Numbered from the stretch's first letter, positions 53,950 to 62,803 are shown. The stretch is 64,000 nucleotides of DNA from Acidimicrobiia bacterium (GCA_012960315.1 DUBN01000066.1:1-64000), one strand, 5' to 3'. Numbers and translations: made by a program. Notes: generated from the sequence alone by a model not told the origin.

Positions 53950-55809
53950 GTGGAGCTAGGTGAGGCAAACGACTGGACGGGACGAGTATTAGACGACCGT
54001 TATCAGATTCTCTCCTACAGCACCCGCGGACGGGGTTGGGACGAATACCACGCGCGCGACCTAGACACTAACGATCAAGTCCTAATCAAAATTTTGAGCG
54101 CCTCGATTTCTGAAGATGTCGAGTTTTTGCGGCGGTTGACATCAGATATCGCGATAGCAAATTGCATCGTTCACCCGCATGTGCAACGCGTATTTGACTG
54201 GGGTCGGTCGGGTGAAGTCGTCTACTTGGTTACTGAAACCTTTCGAAGCGTTAGCTTGCAGTTGCTTTTGGATCGAGGTCACCCGTTAACCGCCGCTCAA
54301 GCAACGAAGCTTGGCTTTGAAATTGCATCGGGATTAGATGCCGTTCACCAATCAGACCTTTGTCACGGCGACATTTCGCCCTCCAATTTGCTTATAGGCG
54401 CTGACGGATCAAGCAAACTCGCTGGTTTTTTTCTAGCGGACGCGTTTAGTGCTGCTGAAGCCGGTCGACTTTCCGTGGTCGGAACTGGCCTTATGGAACC
54501 ATCGGTGAAATTTGGTGCGCCCGAAACGTTGTCGGGAGGTAGCGGGCCGGAATCCGACGTTTATTCGTTGGTCGCTAGCCTCGTTGCCTCAATCAGCGAC
54601 GAAAGTGGTGAATCTGAAACGACGTGGAGGAACCTTTCGAATGGAGAACGAGATCAAGATTTAAAGATTCCAACCGAATTTGAACAAGCTAGGGATATTT
54701 TGAGCGAAGGTGGCCGGTTTGAACCGAAGGTTCGCTGTGACGCCATCTCGTTGACCGAGGGTTTAATTGAAGCGACGAAAGGTTTCATGAAGCCGGCGAA
54801 TATCGCTATCCCCAGCTTTCTTTTAGTCGGATTTGACGACGACCCGGGCGGCTCTAATGCTGATCGTTCCAACGAATTTTTGCGGCCGAAATGGCGCCCG
54901 GTTCGAAAGCTCGCAGCCATCGTCGCCCTTGTGCTTGCATTGCTCTCCGCCGGCACTGCGTGGGCCGTGAGCAGCGTTCAGCCTCAAGGACTCCCTGCTC
55001 ATCTTGTTCAGCAATACACGGGCCGTACCGTCGGCGAAGTACGTGCTATCGCGGATTCGCGTTCATGGGTTCTCGATGAAGATCAGGTGAGAACAGACGA
55101 TGTACCAACTGGGATCGTCTTGGCTCAAAGACCCGCGCCTGGGCGCCGGTTAGCTGAGGGAGAGATGCTTGTCGTTGAAGTCGCGAGCGGTCCACGCCTT
55201 CGAATGACCCCGTTGGTTTTGGGGTTACCGACAGCTGCAGCTGTAGCTCGGCTTGAAACCAAGGGCTTTGAGGTTGACCTTGTTCAACCGCTGTACGACG
55301 AAAACATCGTTGCGGGTGAAGTCATCAAAGTGCTGATTGATGGCGAGCCGGCGTTGGGTGGTGGCCTAAGGGAGCCGGGCACGAGAGCCGTGCTCGTAGT
55401 TTCCGGGGGGCCTGTCCCTCGGACAGTTCCACTACTGGTTGGGTTGGATTTTAGTAACGCCGAACAAGTATTGAACGCGCTTCAACTACGGGTTGCTCGA
55501 CCAGTCGGGTTGGAACTCAGCGAGACTGTCGGTGAAGGCACCGTCCTAAGTCAAGGTTTGACGCCGGGACTACTGGTGGATCGAGAGTCCGAGGTTTCCT
55601 TGACCATTTCCTCAGGCCCAGATTTACGGGAAGTTCCTGATATGCGTGGATTGACTGTGTTTGATGCGGAGCGTCGATTGGCCGAAGTAGGGCTCCAAGT
55701 TGGCGAGATCAGAGGCGATGGTCTCAAAGTTCAGGGAACCGAACCAGCGGCTGGGACGTTCTTGCGGCCGGGTACCGCAATTCTTCTTTGGGCACCCCTG
55801 CAAGACTGA
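53950..55809 (+). CDS. PASTA-domain membrane protein with degenerate Ser/Thr kinase domain
   Basis: A 619-residue protein with PknB-like layout: kinase-like domain (1-290), one membrane helix (about 319-343, LAAIVALVLALLSAGTAWAV) and four extracellular PASTA repeats. Key kinase residues are altered: the glycine loop reads STRGRGWDE, the HRDIKPSN loop is HGDISPSN (139-146), and DFG is GFF (159-161), losing the metal-binding Asp. The beta3 lysine (Lys47) and GAPE and SDVYSL motifs remain. PASTA repeats bind muropeptides or lipid II in PknB. It is probably a pseudokinase wall sensor. Start uncertain: GTG 53950 or TTG 53923. No phosphatase or FHA genes adjoin it. Confidence 0.88.
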   Translation: MELGEANDWTGRVLDDRYQILSYSTRGRGWDEYHARDLDTNDQVLIKILSASISEDVEFLRRLTSDIAIANCIVHPHVQRVFDWGRSGEVVYLVTETFRSVSLQLLLDRGHPLTAAQATKLGFEIASGLDAVHQSDLCHGDISPSNLLIGADGSSKLAGFFLADAFSAAEAGRLSVVGTGLMEPSVKFGAPETLSGGSGPESDVYSLVASLVASISDESGESETTWRNLSNGERDQDLKIPTEFEQARDILSEGGRFEPKVRCDAISLTEGLIEATKGFMKPANIAIPSFLLVGFDDDPGGSNADRSNEFLRPKWRPVRKLAAIVALVLALLSAGTAWAVSSVQPQGLPAHLVQQYTGRTVGEVRAIADSRSWVLDEDQVRTDDVPTGIVLAQRPAPGRRLAEGEMLVVEVASGPRLRMTPLVLGLPTAAAVARLETKGFEVDLVQPLYDENIVAGEVIKVLIDGEPALGGGLREPGTRAVLVVSGGPVPRTVPLLVGLDFSNAEQVLNALQLRVARPVGLELSETVGEGTVLSQGLTPGLLVDRESEVSLTISSGPDLREVPDMRGLTVFDAERRLAEVGLQVGEIRGDGLKVQGTEPAAGTFLRPGTAILLWAPLQD

Positions 55810-56137
55810 TGCCCCCGACTTTTCTGCCCACCAATTGGCTGTGTCATGCCTATAGGCAAAACACCGACCAAATTCATTCCTTCAGTAAAGCCTTCCCAAA
55901 GTGACTGAATACGAACGATCTGGGCACCAGCTCGACCATGCCGCGCAGGTATGGAAACGCGATATGGCCCAAGTTGAGCGTTGGCATCGCCCCAAAGTAT
56001 CTTGGCCTTTGCCAGCGGTTGTCGATTCGGACCGAACGTGGCCCCATAGAATTCTGTCAATGGCATCGGGAACCAGCACAGCGCGCCTGTCGCGTATCGA
56101 GAGCAGAGAACGCAACAGCAAATGGCCGAACGTTCCT
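55810..56137. other. 328-base stretch without a confident gene
   Basis: Between the PASTA protein and the ferredoxin core no gene can be supported. An in-frame extension of the ferredoxin from a GTG at 55901 is open across 237 bases, but its sequence (RSGHQLDHAAQVWKRDM and on) shows no recognisable fold, and overlapping minus-strand frames are equally open. No tRNA-like or strong hairpin structure was seen. Confidence 0.5.
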
Positions 56138-56383
56138 ATGTACATAGACATGTCACAATGCATAAATTGCGATGCGTGTCTGCGAGCTTGTCCACCCAAT
56201 TTCGGTGCCATTTTCAACCACGGTATCGACGTCGTTATTCTTCCGGAGCTTTGCTCGGGCTGTGACAAGTGTCTCGAACCCTGTCCCGTGGATTGCATCT
56301 ATCCTCTTCTCGCCGGTGAGTGGCAACCAGCGCCCGATGATTGGTGGGAAGAACCCTTGAGCGCAAACGACCCCTACGTGTGA
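56138..56383 (+). CDS. Two-cluster [4Fe-4S] ferredoxin
   Basis: An 81-residue core with two classical cluster motifs: CINCDACLRACPP and CSGCDKCLEPCPVDC, both C-x2-C-x2-C-x3-C-P, joined by an acidic strand. The tail is acidic and Trp-rich (GEWQPAPDDWWEEPL). Such ferredoxins carry low-potential electrons in the cytoplasm. The ATG at 56138 is the likeliest start, although no ribosome site is visible and the frame stays open to GTG 55901; the N-terminus is therefore unsure. It lies 22 bases ahead of gatC, with no obvious functional tie. Confidence 0.78.
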   Translation: MYIDMSQCINCDACLRACPPNFGAIFNHGIDVVILPELCSGCDKCLEPCPVDCIYPLLAGEWQPAPDDWWEEPLSANDPYV

Positions 56384-56405
56384 ACTCTTTTGGAGACTAA
56401 GCAAC

Positions 56406-56708
56406 ATGACCCAACCTCTCTCACGAGACCTCGTCGCTCATATTGCGTCGTTGGCACGAATCGAACTCAACGACGAAGAAATCGCTCACTTCACCGGGCA
56501 TCTTGAGAAAATTCTGGAACACGTGGGTCAATTAGAAGCTCTTGATCTTGAATCGGTGGCGCCGATGTCACACCCATATCCCCTATCGAATGTGTTGAGA
56601 GATGATTCTGTAGGGGCAACCATTGTCCGCGAAGAAGTCTTGGCTCAAGCCCCCGACGCTTCTGAAGGCCAATTTCGAGTACCACCGGTGTTGGGAGAAT
56701 CACCTTGA
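56406..56708 (+). CDS. gatC: Asp/Glu-tRNA amidotransferase subunit C
   Basis: A 100-residue GatC, which stabilises GatA on GatB. VAHIASLARIELNDEEIAHFTGHLEKILEHV (two blocks), LDLESVAPMSHPYPLSNVLRDD and a C-terminal GQFRVPPVLGE are the family signature. The stop overlaps the gatA TTG start (TTGA). First gene of the gatCAB operon. Confidence 0.95.
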   Translation: MTQPLSRDLVAHIASLARIELNDEEIAHFTGHLEKILEHVGQLEALDLESVAPMSHPYPLSNVLRDDSVGATIVREEVLAQAPDASEGQFRVPPVLGESP

Positions 56709-58135
56709 GCTCTGCAAAGAGTCTGGCCTCAGATGTGCGAGAGGGTCGCAAAACGGCTGTCTCCGTTCTCGAGGAGCACCTCAAAGTGATCGAATCGCGC
56801 GAGTCGGAGGTGCACGCGTTCAACTTGATCGCGCGCGAGAAAGCTATTGAGGCCGCTGCAGAAATAGATAAGGCAGTTGCATCTGGCCGCGATCCGGGAC
56901 CTCTTGCAGGAGTCCCGGTCGCCTTAAAAGACAACTTGTGTACTCGAGGTCTAGCCACCACATGTTCATCGCTGATTCTTGAGGGATGGGAGCCGCCCTA
57001 CGATGCAACAGTGGTGGAACGCCTAGCCGCCGCCGGAGCCATCGTCGTTGGAAAAACGAACCTTGACGAATTTGCTATGGGTAGTTCGACCGAACACTCA
57101 GCGTTTGGCCCCACACACAATCCCCACGACCTCACCCGAGTTCCCGGAGGTTCAAGTGGAGGATCGGCAGCAGCTGTAGCTGCGGGTTTCGCTCCTATTG
57201 CATTGGGCTCCGATACAGGCGGATCGATTCGACAGCCAGCATCTCTGTGCGGCGTTGTGGGCGTGAAGCCAACTTATGGGTTAGTCAGCCGATATGGACT
57301 CATCGCTTTCGCTTCCTCATTTGACCAGATTGGGCCATTCGCAAACGATGTCGCCGATGCGGCCCTAACTCTCGAAGTGATCGGAGGTCACGATCCGCTC
57401 GACAGCACCTCGATCCCCTCTCAGGTACCGGATCTAGCGAAGAACTTAGATCGCGGTGTCGAAGGCCTGCGAGTGGGGCTAGTTCGCGAGCTCCTCGAAG
57501 GTATAGATGACGACGTGGTGTCGCGGGTGCATGAAGTAGCTGATTTGTTTAGTAGCGCAGGTGCGGAGGTCGATTTTGTGTCTGTGCCTGCGGTGGAGTA
57601 CGGGCTAACTGCCTATTACCTCATCGCCCCTGCCGAGGCATCAAGCAACTTGGCTCGTTATGACGGTGTTCGCTACGGAATGAGAGCCGAAGGCGCTGAC
57701 GTAAAACACATGAACTCGAGTACACGCCGAAGTGGTTTTGGCGATGAAGTGATTGCGAGGGTGATGCTCGGCACCTTTGCATTGAGCGCCGGATATTACG
57801 ATGCGTACTACGGCAAAGCTCAAAAGGTGCGCACCCTGACGAGACGCGACTTCGACGCCGCTTACGCGAATCACGACGTTCTTTTGTCGCCAACTTCTCC
57901 GTCCGTTGCCTTCAAATTTGGGGAGCGCTCGGACCCCATGACTATGTACCGCTGCGACACATGTACCGTTCCAAGCAACCTGGTCGGTGATCCGGCAATG
58001 TCCATTCCATTTGGAACTGGCGCATACGACATGCCCGTCGGTGTTCAAGTTATGGCGCCTCAATTGGGAGAGTCGCTCATGTTCCAAACCGCATCGTTCA
58101 TCGAGTCGCAGGCTCCTGCTGGGAGTACACCGTGA
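56705..58135 (+). CDS. gatA: Asp/Glu-tRNA amidotransferase subunit A
   Basis: A 476-residue amidase-signature protein releasing ammonia from glutamine. The Ser-cisSer-Lys triad is visible in GVPVALKDNLCT (Lys), VPGGSSGGSAAAVAAG (cis-Ser) and GSDTGGSIRQPASLCG (nucleophile Ser). FAMGSSTEHSAFGPTHNP and KPTYGLVSRYGLIAFASS are also typical. TTG at 56705 with GGGAGAA ahead. The C-terminus DMPVGVQVMAPQLGE matches. Stop overlaps the gatB GTG. Confidence 0.97.
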   Translation: MSSAKSLASDVREGRKTAVSVLEEHLKVIESRESEVHAFNLIAREKAIEAAAEIDKAVASGRDPGPLAGVPVALKDNLCTRGLATTCSSLILEGWEPPYDATVVERLAAAGAIVVGKTNLDEFAMGSSTEHSAFGPTHNPHDLTRVPGGSSGGSAAAVAAGFAPIALGSDTGGSIRQPASLCGVVGVKPTYGLVSRYGLIAFASSFDQIGPFANDVADAALTLEVIGGHDPLDSTSIPSQVPDLAKNLDRGVEGLRVGLVRELLEGIDDDVVSRVHEVADLFSSAGAEVDFVSVPAVEYGLTAYYLIAPAEASSNLARYDGVRYGMRAEGADVKHMNSSTRRSGFGDEVIARVMLGTFALSAGYYDAYYGKAQKVRTLTRRDFDAAYANHDVLLSPTSPSVAFKFGERSDPMTMYRCDTCTVPSNLVGDPAMSIPFGTGAYDMPVGVQVMAPQLGESLMFQTASFIESQAPAGSTP

Positions 58136-59538
58136 CCGAATGGGAAATTGTGGTTGGTCTAGAAGTACATGTGGAGTTGGCGACCAATACGAAGCTGTTT
58201 TCGCACGCACCGAATCGCTTTGGTGATGACCCGAACACAAACATCACTCCCGTATGTCTGGGCTTACCCGGTTCATTACCGGTGCTGAACCGAAAAGCTG
58301 TCGAATTAGCGATGACTATCGGCATTGCACTTGGGTGTGAGATTCAGCCATCGGTTTTTCATCGCAAAAACTATTTTTATCCCGACATGCCCAAGGACTA
58401 TCAAGTCAGTCAATATGACCAACCCATTTGCATCAATGGTTCTCTTGATCTTCCGAACGGCACACGCGTAGGTATTGAGCGCGCCCACCTCGAAGAAGAC
58501 GCTGGAAAGACCACCCACCTAGGTGGCGAAGACGGGCGAATCCATGGGGCTTCCGAGGCGTTGGTGGATTACAACCGGGCGGGAGTTCCCCTGCTCGAAG
58601 TCGTTTCTCGGCCCGACATTCGATCGGCCGAGGATGCTCGGGTCTATGTTGAAGAGCTTCGAGCAATACTGATAGCTACTGAGGCATCAGAAGCGCGCTT
58701 GGAAGAAGGGTCGATGAGAGTTGACGCCAACGTAAGCGTCCGACCTTTCGGCTCAAATGAATTACGCACACGCTGTGAGATCAAAAACTTGAACTCGCTC
58801 CGTTCTTTGCAACGTGCCATTAGCTATGAAGCCGAGCGACATATCGGCCTGTATGAGGCGGGCGAAGCACCGCGTCAAGAGACCCGACATTGGTCAGAAG
58901 ACGGCAAGACTCACACCCTGCGCTCTAAAGAGGAAGCGAACGATTACCGTTATTTCCCTGAGCCTGATCTAGTGCTCCTCGACCCCGATTCTGAGTGGAT
59001 TCAAGACATTGTGGCCGGAATGCCCGAGCTTCCCGCCGAGGAACGGGCGAGACTTGTGGCCAGCGCTGGGATAGAACTGGAAATCGCCGCCACGGTGGTA
59101 AATCGGGGCTTGTCGTCCTTAGTATTTGCTGCAATAGACGCCGGTGCTGATGGCCAACGAGCCACCATGCATGCAGTTCAAAATCTTTCAATAGACAGCG
59201 CCGCCGCGCTAGATGCAACCCATTTCGCTGAACTTATCGACATGGAAAAATCAGGCACCTTGACCGCTACGCAAACCAAGCAGGTGCTTTCAGAAATGGT
59301 AGACACCGGGCTTGATCCAGCATCAATCGCTCAGACTCACGGGTTCGAAGCGATGGAATCCGACGAACTGGAAATGCTCGTCGCGCGAGCTATTTCCGAA
59401 AATCCTGAAGCCTGGATCAAGTTCTGCGAGGGTGAAGACAAAGTGCAAGGCGTGTTCGTTGGCGCAGTCATGAAGGCCTCGAAAGGTCAAGCAGACGGCA
59501 AGGCCGTCAACGCAATTCTTCGACAGCGAAGAGGATGA
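58132..59538 (+). CDS. gatB: Asp/Glu-tRNA amidotransferase subunit B
   Basis: A 468-residue kinase-like subunit that binds mischarged tRNA and transfers ammonia. EIVVGLEVHVELATNTKLF, YPDMPKDYQVSQYDQPI, HLEEDAGK, VDYNRAGVPLLEVVSRPDI, MRVDANVSVRPFG, EIKNLNSLRSLQRAI and RSKEEANDYRYFPEPDL are signatures; the C-terminal YqeY-like tail is present (VQGVFVGAVMKASKGQADGK). GTG at 58132 overlaps gatA. Presence of gatCAB implies that Gln- and/or Asn-tRNA is made by transamidation. Confidence 0.97.
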   Translation: MTEWEIVVGLEVHVELATNTKLFSHAPNRFGDDPNTNITPVCLGLPGSLPVLNRKAVELAMTIGIALGCEIQPSVFHRKNYFYPDMPKDYQVSQYDQPICINGSLDLPNGTRVGIERAHLEEDAGKTTHLGGEDGRIHGASEALVDYNRAGVPLLEVVSRPDIRSAEDARVYVEELRAILIATEASEARLEEGSMRVDANVSVRPFGSNELRTRCEIKNLNSLRSLQRAISYEAERHIGLYEAGEAPRQETRHWSEDGKTHTLRSKEEANDYRYFPEPDLVLLDPDSEWIQDIVAGMPELPAEERARLVASAGIELEIAATVVNRGLSSLVFAAIDAGADGQRATMHAVQNLSIDSAAALDATHFAELIDMEKSGTLTATQTKQVLSEMVDTGLDPASIAQTHGFEAMESDELEMLVARAISENPEAWIKFCEGEDKVQGVFVGAVMKASKGQADGKAVNAILRQRRG

Positions 59539-59553
59539 TTGGCTACAGCGCCG

Positions 59554-59961
59554 CTATTTGACGATGTGAGACAGACCTTTAGCTTGTTCAATCCAATCTT
59601 TCAGCTGATCTTGTGACGGCATGCGTTTGACAAGTGGTTTGCGATGGCTGTTGTTGGCGTTAACTAGGGCCTTGTGTAGTTGCACAGACCGACTTCGACG
59701 AAGTTTGCGAATCGACTCAACGCCCACTGCTTCCAAGAGTTCTGAGTACTGAGTGGAAATCCCATTGACACGCATCATGTCTGCCTTGTGAATCCACTCA
59801 AGGACTCTGTTCTCAGCGACGCCCACCGTCTCAGATATCACCTTTCGTCCGCGTTTGGTGGCCCCAGCCTCTAACAGGCTTCGGCAGGAACGCAGATCTG
59901 CTGCCTTCAGACGTGCTTGATGGCGAATGCCAATGTCCTCGATCGCCTCGATCGATGGCAT
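59554..59961 (-). CDS. DUF4332 domain protein (helix-hairpin-helix-like)
   Basis: A 135-residue protein made of two HhH-like segments: IEDIGIRHQARLKAADLRSC with LLEAGATKRGRKVISETVG, and MRVNGISTQYSELLEAVG with IRKLRRSRSVQLHKAL, ending QDQLKDWIEQAKGL. This matches DUF4332 proteins, thought to bind DNA or act as adaptors. The central VLEWIHKADMMRVNGI is strongly conserved in the family. It is convergent with gatB, 15 bases apart, and follows the MATE gene on the same strand. Confidence 0.87.
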   Translation of the reverse strand: MPSIEAIEDIGIRHQARLKAADLRSCRSLLEAGATKRGRKVISETVGVAENRVLEWIHKADMMRVNGISTQYSELLEAVGVESIRKLRRSRSVQLHKALVNANNSHRKPLVKRMPSQDQLKDWIEQAKGLSHIVK

Positions 59962-60029
59962 AGGTACCTCTGTCTCTGATTGCGGTACAAGTTTGTAGCA
60001 CTAGATGGGGTCTAGCGGTCGGTGGATCA

Positions 60030-61340
60030 CTAATTGGCACCCACTCGAATCCACCCCTCGTGTTTGAATCTGGCCCAAACTGCCCCACCTCTAAAGACCA
60101 TCAAGGCAACCAAACATGCCCAAAGCCACCCCATTCCAAGATTTGCTGTACTCAGTGCGATGCCTGTGTATGCAGCGAAAGAGCCAATCATTGCCCAAGC
60201 CAAGAATCGCAGGTCACCCGCACCTATCAAGATTCCGTCTATGCCGAATACCAGCGCGTTCAAAGGTTGAGCTAGCGCGGCGAAAACAAATAGAAACCCA
60301 GTTAGTTCTGCCACCGCCACGTCATTCGTAAATAGATGGGCGATGGGGGATCGGGCAATTAAAAGCGTCGCGCCGCCGACGCAACCGACTTGGATGCTTA
60401 AGCCGATCATTCGGCGACTCACTGCTTTCGCTGTTATGACTTCACCAGCTCCGAGAAATTTGGCGATTAAGGCCTGACCCGCGATTGCGACTGAATCCAA
60501 ACCCAACGCAAGCAAGCTCCAAACTTCGATGCCGATCTGATGGGCAGCCAATTCGGTCGTGCCTTTTCGTGCGGCAAGAGCGGCTGCCAAAAGAAAAGAG
60601 GCTCGAAGCGCACTGGTGCGGACGAACAAATGGAAGCCCACGCTGGCGTAGCGCACGAGACGTGGAAAGTTGGGCCATATAGACACCCGGAGTCTCAACG
60701 ATGCTTTTGAAATAACTCTCAGATAGGCGAAAGCGCATAACCATTGAGCAACCACGGTCGACCAAGCTGATCCCACGATGCCTAAATCAAAGACAAAAAC
60801 TAGAATGAGCTCCAACCCCAGGTTGATTACCGCCCCCGTAAGAGCCACCACCAAAGGGGTACGGGTGTTCTGCAATCCCCGAAGGTAGCCGGTGCCTCCC
60901 ATCACGATGAGTTGTCCAATTAAACCAACCAAGCTAATTCTCAGGTAGATCAATGCTTCCTTACGGACCAGAGAACTCGGCTCGAAGAGGTCCACCAACG
61001 TTCCGGAGAACAGAGCGAGAGCGGCCGTCACCACAGCGCCCAAAAAAATGGCCAGCCAAACTGCTTGGACCCCTTGGGCGGCGGCGTCTTGTTGTTGACC
61101 CGACCCGAGAAGCCGACCCACGATTCCTGTGGTGCCGTAAGCCAAAAAGATCAACATCGAATAGACGGTCAATAAAATTGCGGCGGCGACCGCGAGACCG
61201 GCTAGGGCTTCGGTACTGATGTGACCGACGATCGCTGTATCTGTCAGTACATACAGCGGTTCAGCGATCAACGCAACGAATGCGGGTACTGCAAGAATCA
61301 GAATCTCGCGGTCATGTGAGGTTCGGCGAAACAATCTCAA
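60030..61340 (-). CDS. MATE family efflux transporter (DinF-like)
   Basis: A 436-residue membrane protein with 12 predicted helices and the MATE signatures ILAVPAFVALIAEPLYVLTDTAIVGHIS and GGTGYLRGLQNTRTPLV, with a second-half equivalent AHQIGIEVWSLLALGLDSVAIAGQALIAKFLG (in pieces). It would export cationic drugs or other metabolites using a Na+ or H+ gradient; DinF-like proteins are closest. Its start codon abuts the stop of the sugar dehydrogenase-like gene with no gap, so the two are co-transcribed. Confidence 0.92.
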   Translation of the reverse strand: MRLFRRTSHDREILILAVPAFVALIAEPLYVLTDTAIVGHISTEALAGLAVAAAILLTVYSMLIFLAYGTTGIVGRLLGSGQQQDAAAQGVQAVWLAIFLGAVVTAALALFSGTLVDLFEPSSLVRKEALIYLRISLVGLIGQLIVMGGTGYLRGLQNTRTPLVVALTGAVINLGLELILVFVFDLGIVGSAWSTVVAQWLCAFAYLRVISKASLRLRVSIWPNFPRLVRYASVGFHLFVRTSALRASFLLAAALAARKGTTELAAHQIGIEVWSLLALGLDSVAIAGQALIAKFLGAGEVITAKAVSRRMIGLSIQVGCVGGATLLIARSPIAHLFTNDVAVAELTGFLFVFAALAQPLNALVFGIDGILIGAGDLRFLAWAMIGSFAAYTGIALSTANLGMGWLWACLVALMVFRGGAVWARFKHEGWIRVGAN

Positions 61341-62606
61341 TCAGTCCTTGCTGCCGATACGCCAAACGCCACTGGCAAGATCAACGACGTACAGACCTCG
61401 AGCAGGGCCGGTGACAAACGCCACCGGATGAGTTGCGTGCAAAGGGAGCGCTAGTACTGACGGCTGCTCACCTAAACGCAGGGACATCAATTGAGCCCCG
61501 CACATATCGGTGAACAGATATCGATCCTCGAGAATTGGATGAGGTCCGTCATGGACCACAAAGCCACCAATGATCGCGCAACGACCACGCCCATGGGCGT
61601 ACTCGAAATCTGGGCTCCGCAGAAATGATTCAATTTGACCCATAAATGGCCGGGAACCTTCCACGAGGTTCCAACCTAAGTTGGCGCCCGCCTCAGCCGG
61701 CGTCAAAACTGTTACCTCCTCGACGCACTGCTGACCCAAATCTGTTAGCCACAATTCACCGGTGGCCTCATCAAAAGAGAAACGAAAAGGATTTCGAACT
61801 CCGCTGACCCAGATGCGGGGATCGGAACCAGGACCAAGATCCGGATTTCCTGGAGCTGGTTTATGAGGGGGCCACAGGTCAGGGTTCACATCGAGCCGCA
61901 GCACAGATCCCAAGGGTGTGGACAGGTCCTGACCGTGTCCGTGTGGGTCACCCAGGCCGCCTCCGTCACCGAAGGAGACAAAAAGGTACCCCTCAGGGTC
62001 AAATAAGAGATCACCGCCGTTGTGCATCGCAGACGGTTGATCGACGATGATGATCTCGACCCCGTTACCGGGGTTGGAGATGCCTGAGGCCAATGAATGA
62101 GCCGTAACGACGCTGGAACCACTCAAATCGGTCCGATTGAGATACAGCCACTTTTTGTTGGGAGAAACCGCTAACCCCAATAGTCCCTGGTCCATATCAG
62201 TGCTGGTGTCTGCGGCGAGGTCGATGACTGGCTCAGCCAAGACCTTTCCCGACTCAAAGGAATAAACCCGACCCTTCCTCTCGGCAACAAACCCGCTGCT
62301 GTCGCTGAGAAATACGAGTGAAATAGCCCCCGGTAAATCAAGAAAAAGAGATAGCTCTAGATCGACCGAATCGACCTGCGTCGGCTCCAGTAGAGGAAGC
62401 CCAGCGGGACAACTTTCGTTCGACAGATCAAACTCCCTAGTTTCTTCAAAAGGAACCGAAGTCTTAGTCGGTACCCGCCATCGAATTTCATCTCGGCGAC
62501 CAGACCTGTAGCTGGAGTTCTCATCAGGAACCCGTAACAGAGCAATGCTCGAGACTGCCGTCACAGCTAAAACGATGACGCGCGTGGTCCTCGAAAGCCG
62601 TGCCAT
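61341..62606 (-). CDS. PQQ-dependent sugar dehydrogenase-like (GSDH/sorbosone family), exported
   Basis: A 421-residue six-bladed propeller. The N-terminus TRVIVLAVTAVSSIALL is a signal or anchor. Blade motifs include GLLGLAVSPNKKWLYLN, the His-containing PSAMHNGGDLLFDPEGYLFVSFGDGG (His in HNGG), PLGSVLRLDVNP, WVSGVRNPFRFSFD, LWLTDLGQQCVEEV and ANLGWNLVEG, as in GSDH and aldose sugar dehydrogenases. Activity would need exported PQQ; no pqq genes are seen. It is followed without gap by the MATE gene and diverges from the ilv leader region. Confidence 0.9.
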   Translation of the reverse strand: MARLSRTTRVIVLAVTAVSSIALLRVPDENSSYRSGRRDEIRWRVPTKTSVPFEETREFDLSNESCPAGLPLLEPTQVDSVDLELSLFLDLPGAISLVFLSDSSGFVAERKGRVYSFESGKVLAEPVIDLAADTSTDMDQGLLGLAVSPNKKWLYLNRTDLSGSSVVTAHSLASGISNPGNGVEIIIVDQPSAMHNGGDLLFDPEGYLFVSFGDGGGLGDPHGHGQDLSTPLGSVLRLDVNPDLWPPHKPAPGNPDLGPGSDPRIWVSGVRNPFRFSFDEATGELWLTDLGQQCVEEVTVLTPAEAGANLGWNLVEGSRPFMGQIESFLRSPDFEYAHGRGRCAIIGGFVVHDGPHPILEDRYLFTDMCGAQLMSLRLGEQPSVLALPLHATHPVAFVTGPARGLYVVDLASGVWRIGSKD

Positions 62607-62698
62607 TAAGCCTTGAATCTACCGTTGCCCACGCTACAGAAACGCGAGATCTGGCTTCTCAGGTTGCGACGAGCACCACTCGCCGCCAAAATGGCTGC

Positions 62699-62755
62699 AT
62701 GGGATCACAGACAGACCGCTCCTGCGTCATTCTCTTCCTCGTAGTACCCGTATAA
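62699..62755 (+). CDS. ilvL: ilv leader peptide (attenuator peptide)
   Basis: An 18-codon ORF, MGSQTDRSCVILFLVVPV, with seven of its last nine codons for Val, Ile or Leu, 108 bases ahead of the acetolactate synthase gene. That composition is what a branched-chain-sensing leader needs. Its stop codon lies inside the first of several hairpins. A possible promoter is TTGAAT (62613-62618), 16 bases, TACAGA (62635-62640). No strong ribosome site is visible. Comparable leaders precede ilvBN in corynebacteria and streptomycetes. Confidence 0.7.
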   Translation: MGSQTDRSCVILFLVVPV

Positions 62756-62776
62756 GCGGGTTGTTTGATTCCGCTT
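62746..62776 (+). promoter_or_regulatory. Mutually exclusive hairpins in the ilv leader
   Basis: ACCCG (62746-62750) can pair with CGGGT (62757-62761), or AAGCGG (62754-62759) can pair with CCGCTT (62771-62776). The two stems share the CGGG strand, so only one can form at a time. A ribosome stalled at the Val/Ile/Leu codons would cover ACCCG and favour the second. Confidence 0.55.
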
Positions 62777-62782
62777 ACTCAT

Positions 62783-62803
62783 GGTCCCCACAGGGGGCCT
62801 TTT
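62783..62803 (+). terminator. Attenuator terminator ahead of ilvB
   Basis: GGTCCCC (62783-62789) pairs with GGGGGCC (62793-62799) around ACA, with one T-G pair, followed by TTTT and a pyrimidine-rich stretch. It is the classic form of an intrinsic terminator and lies 61 bases ahead of the ilvB start, downstream of the leader peptide. Confidence 0.65.
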
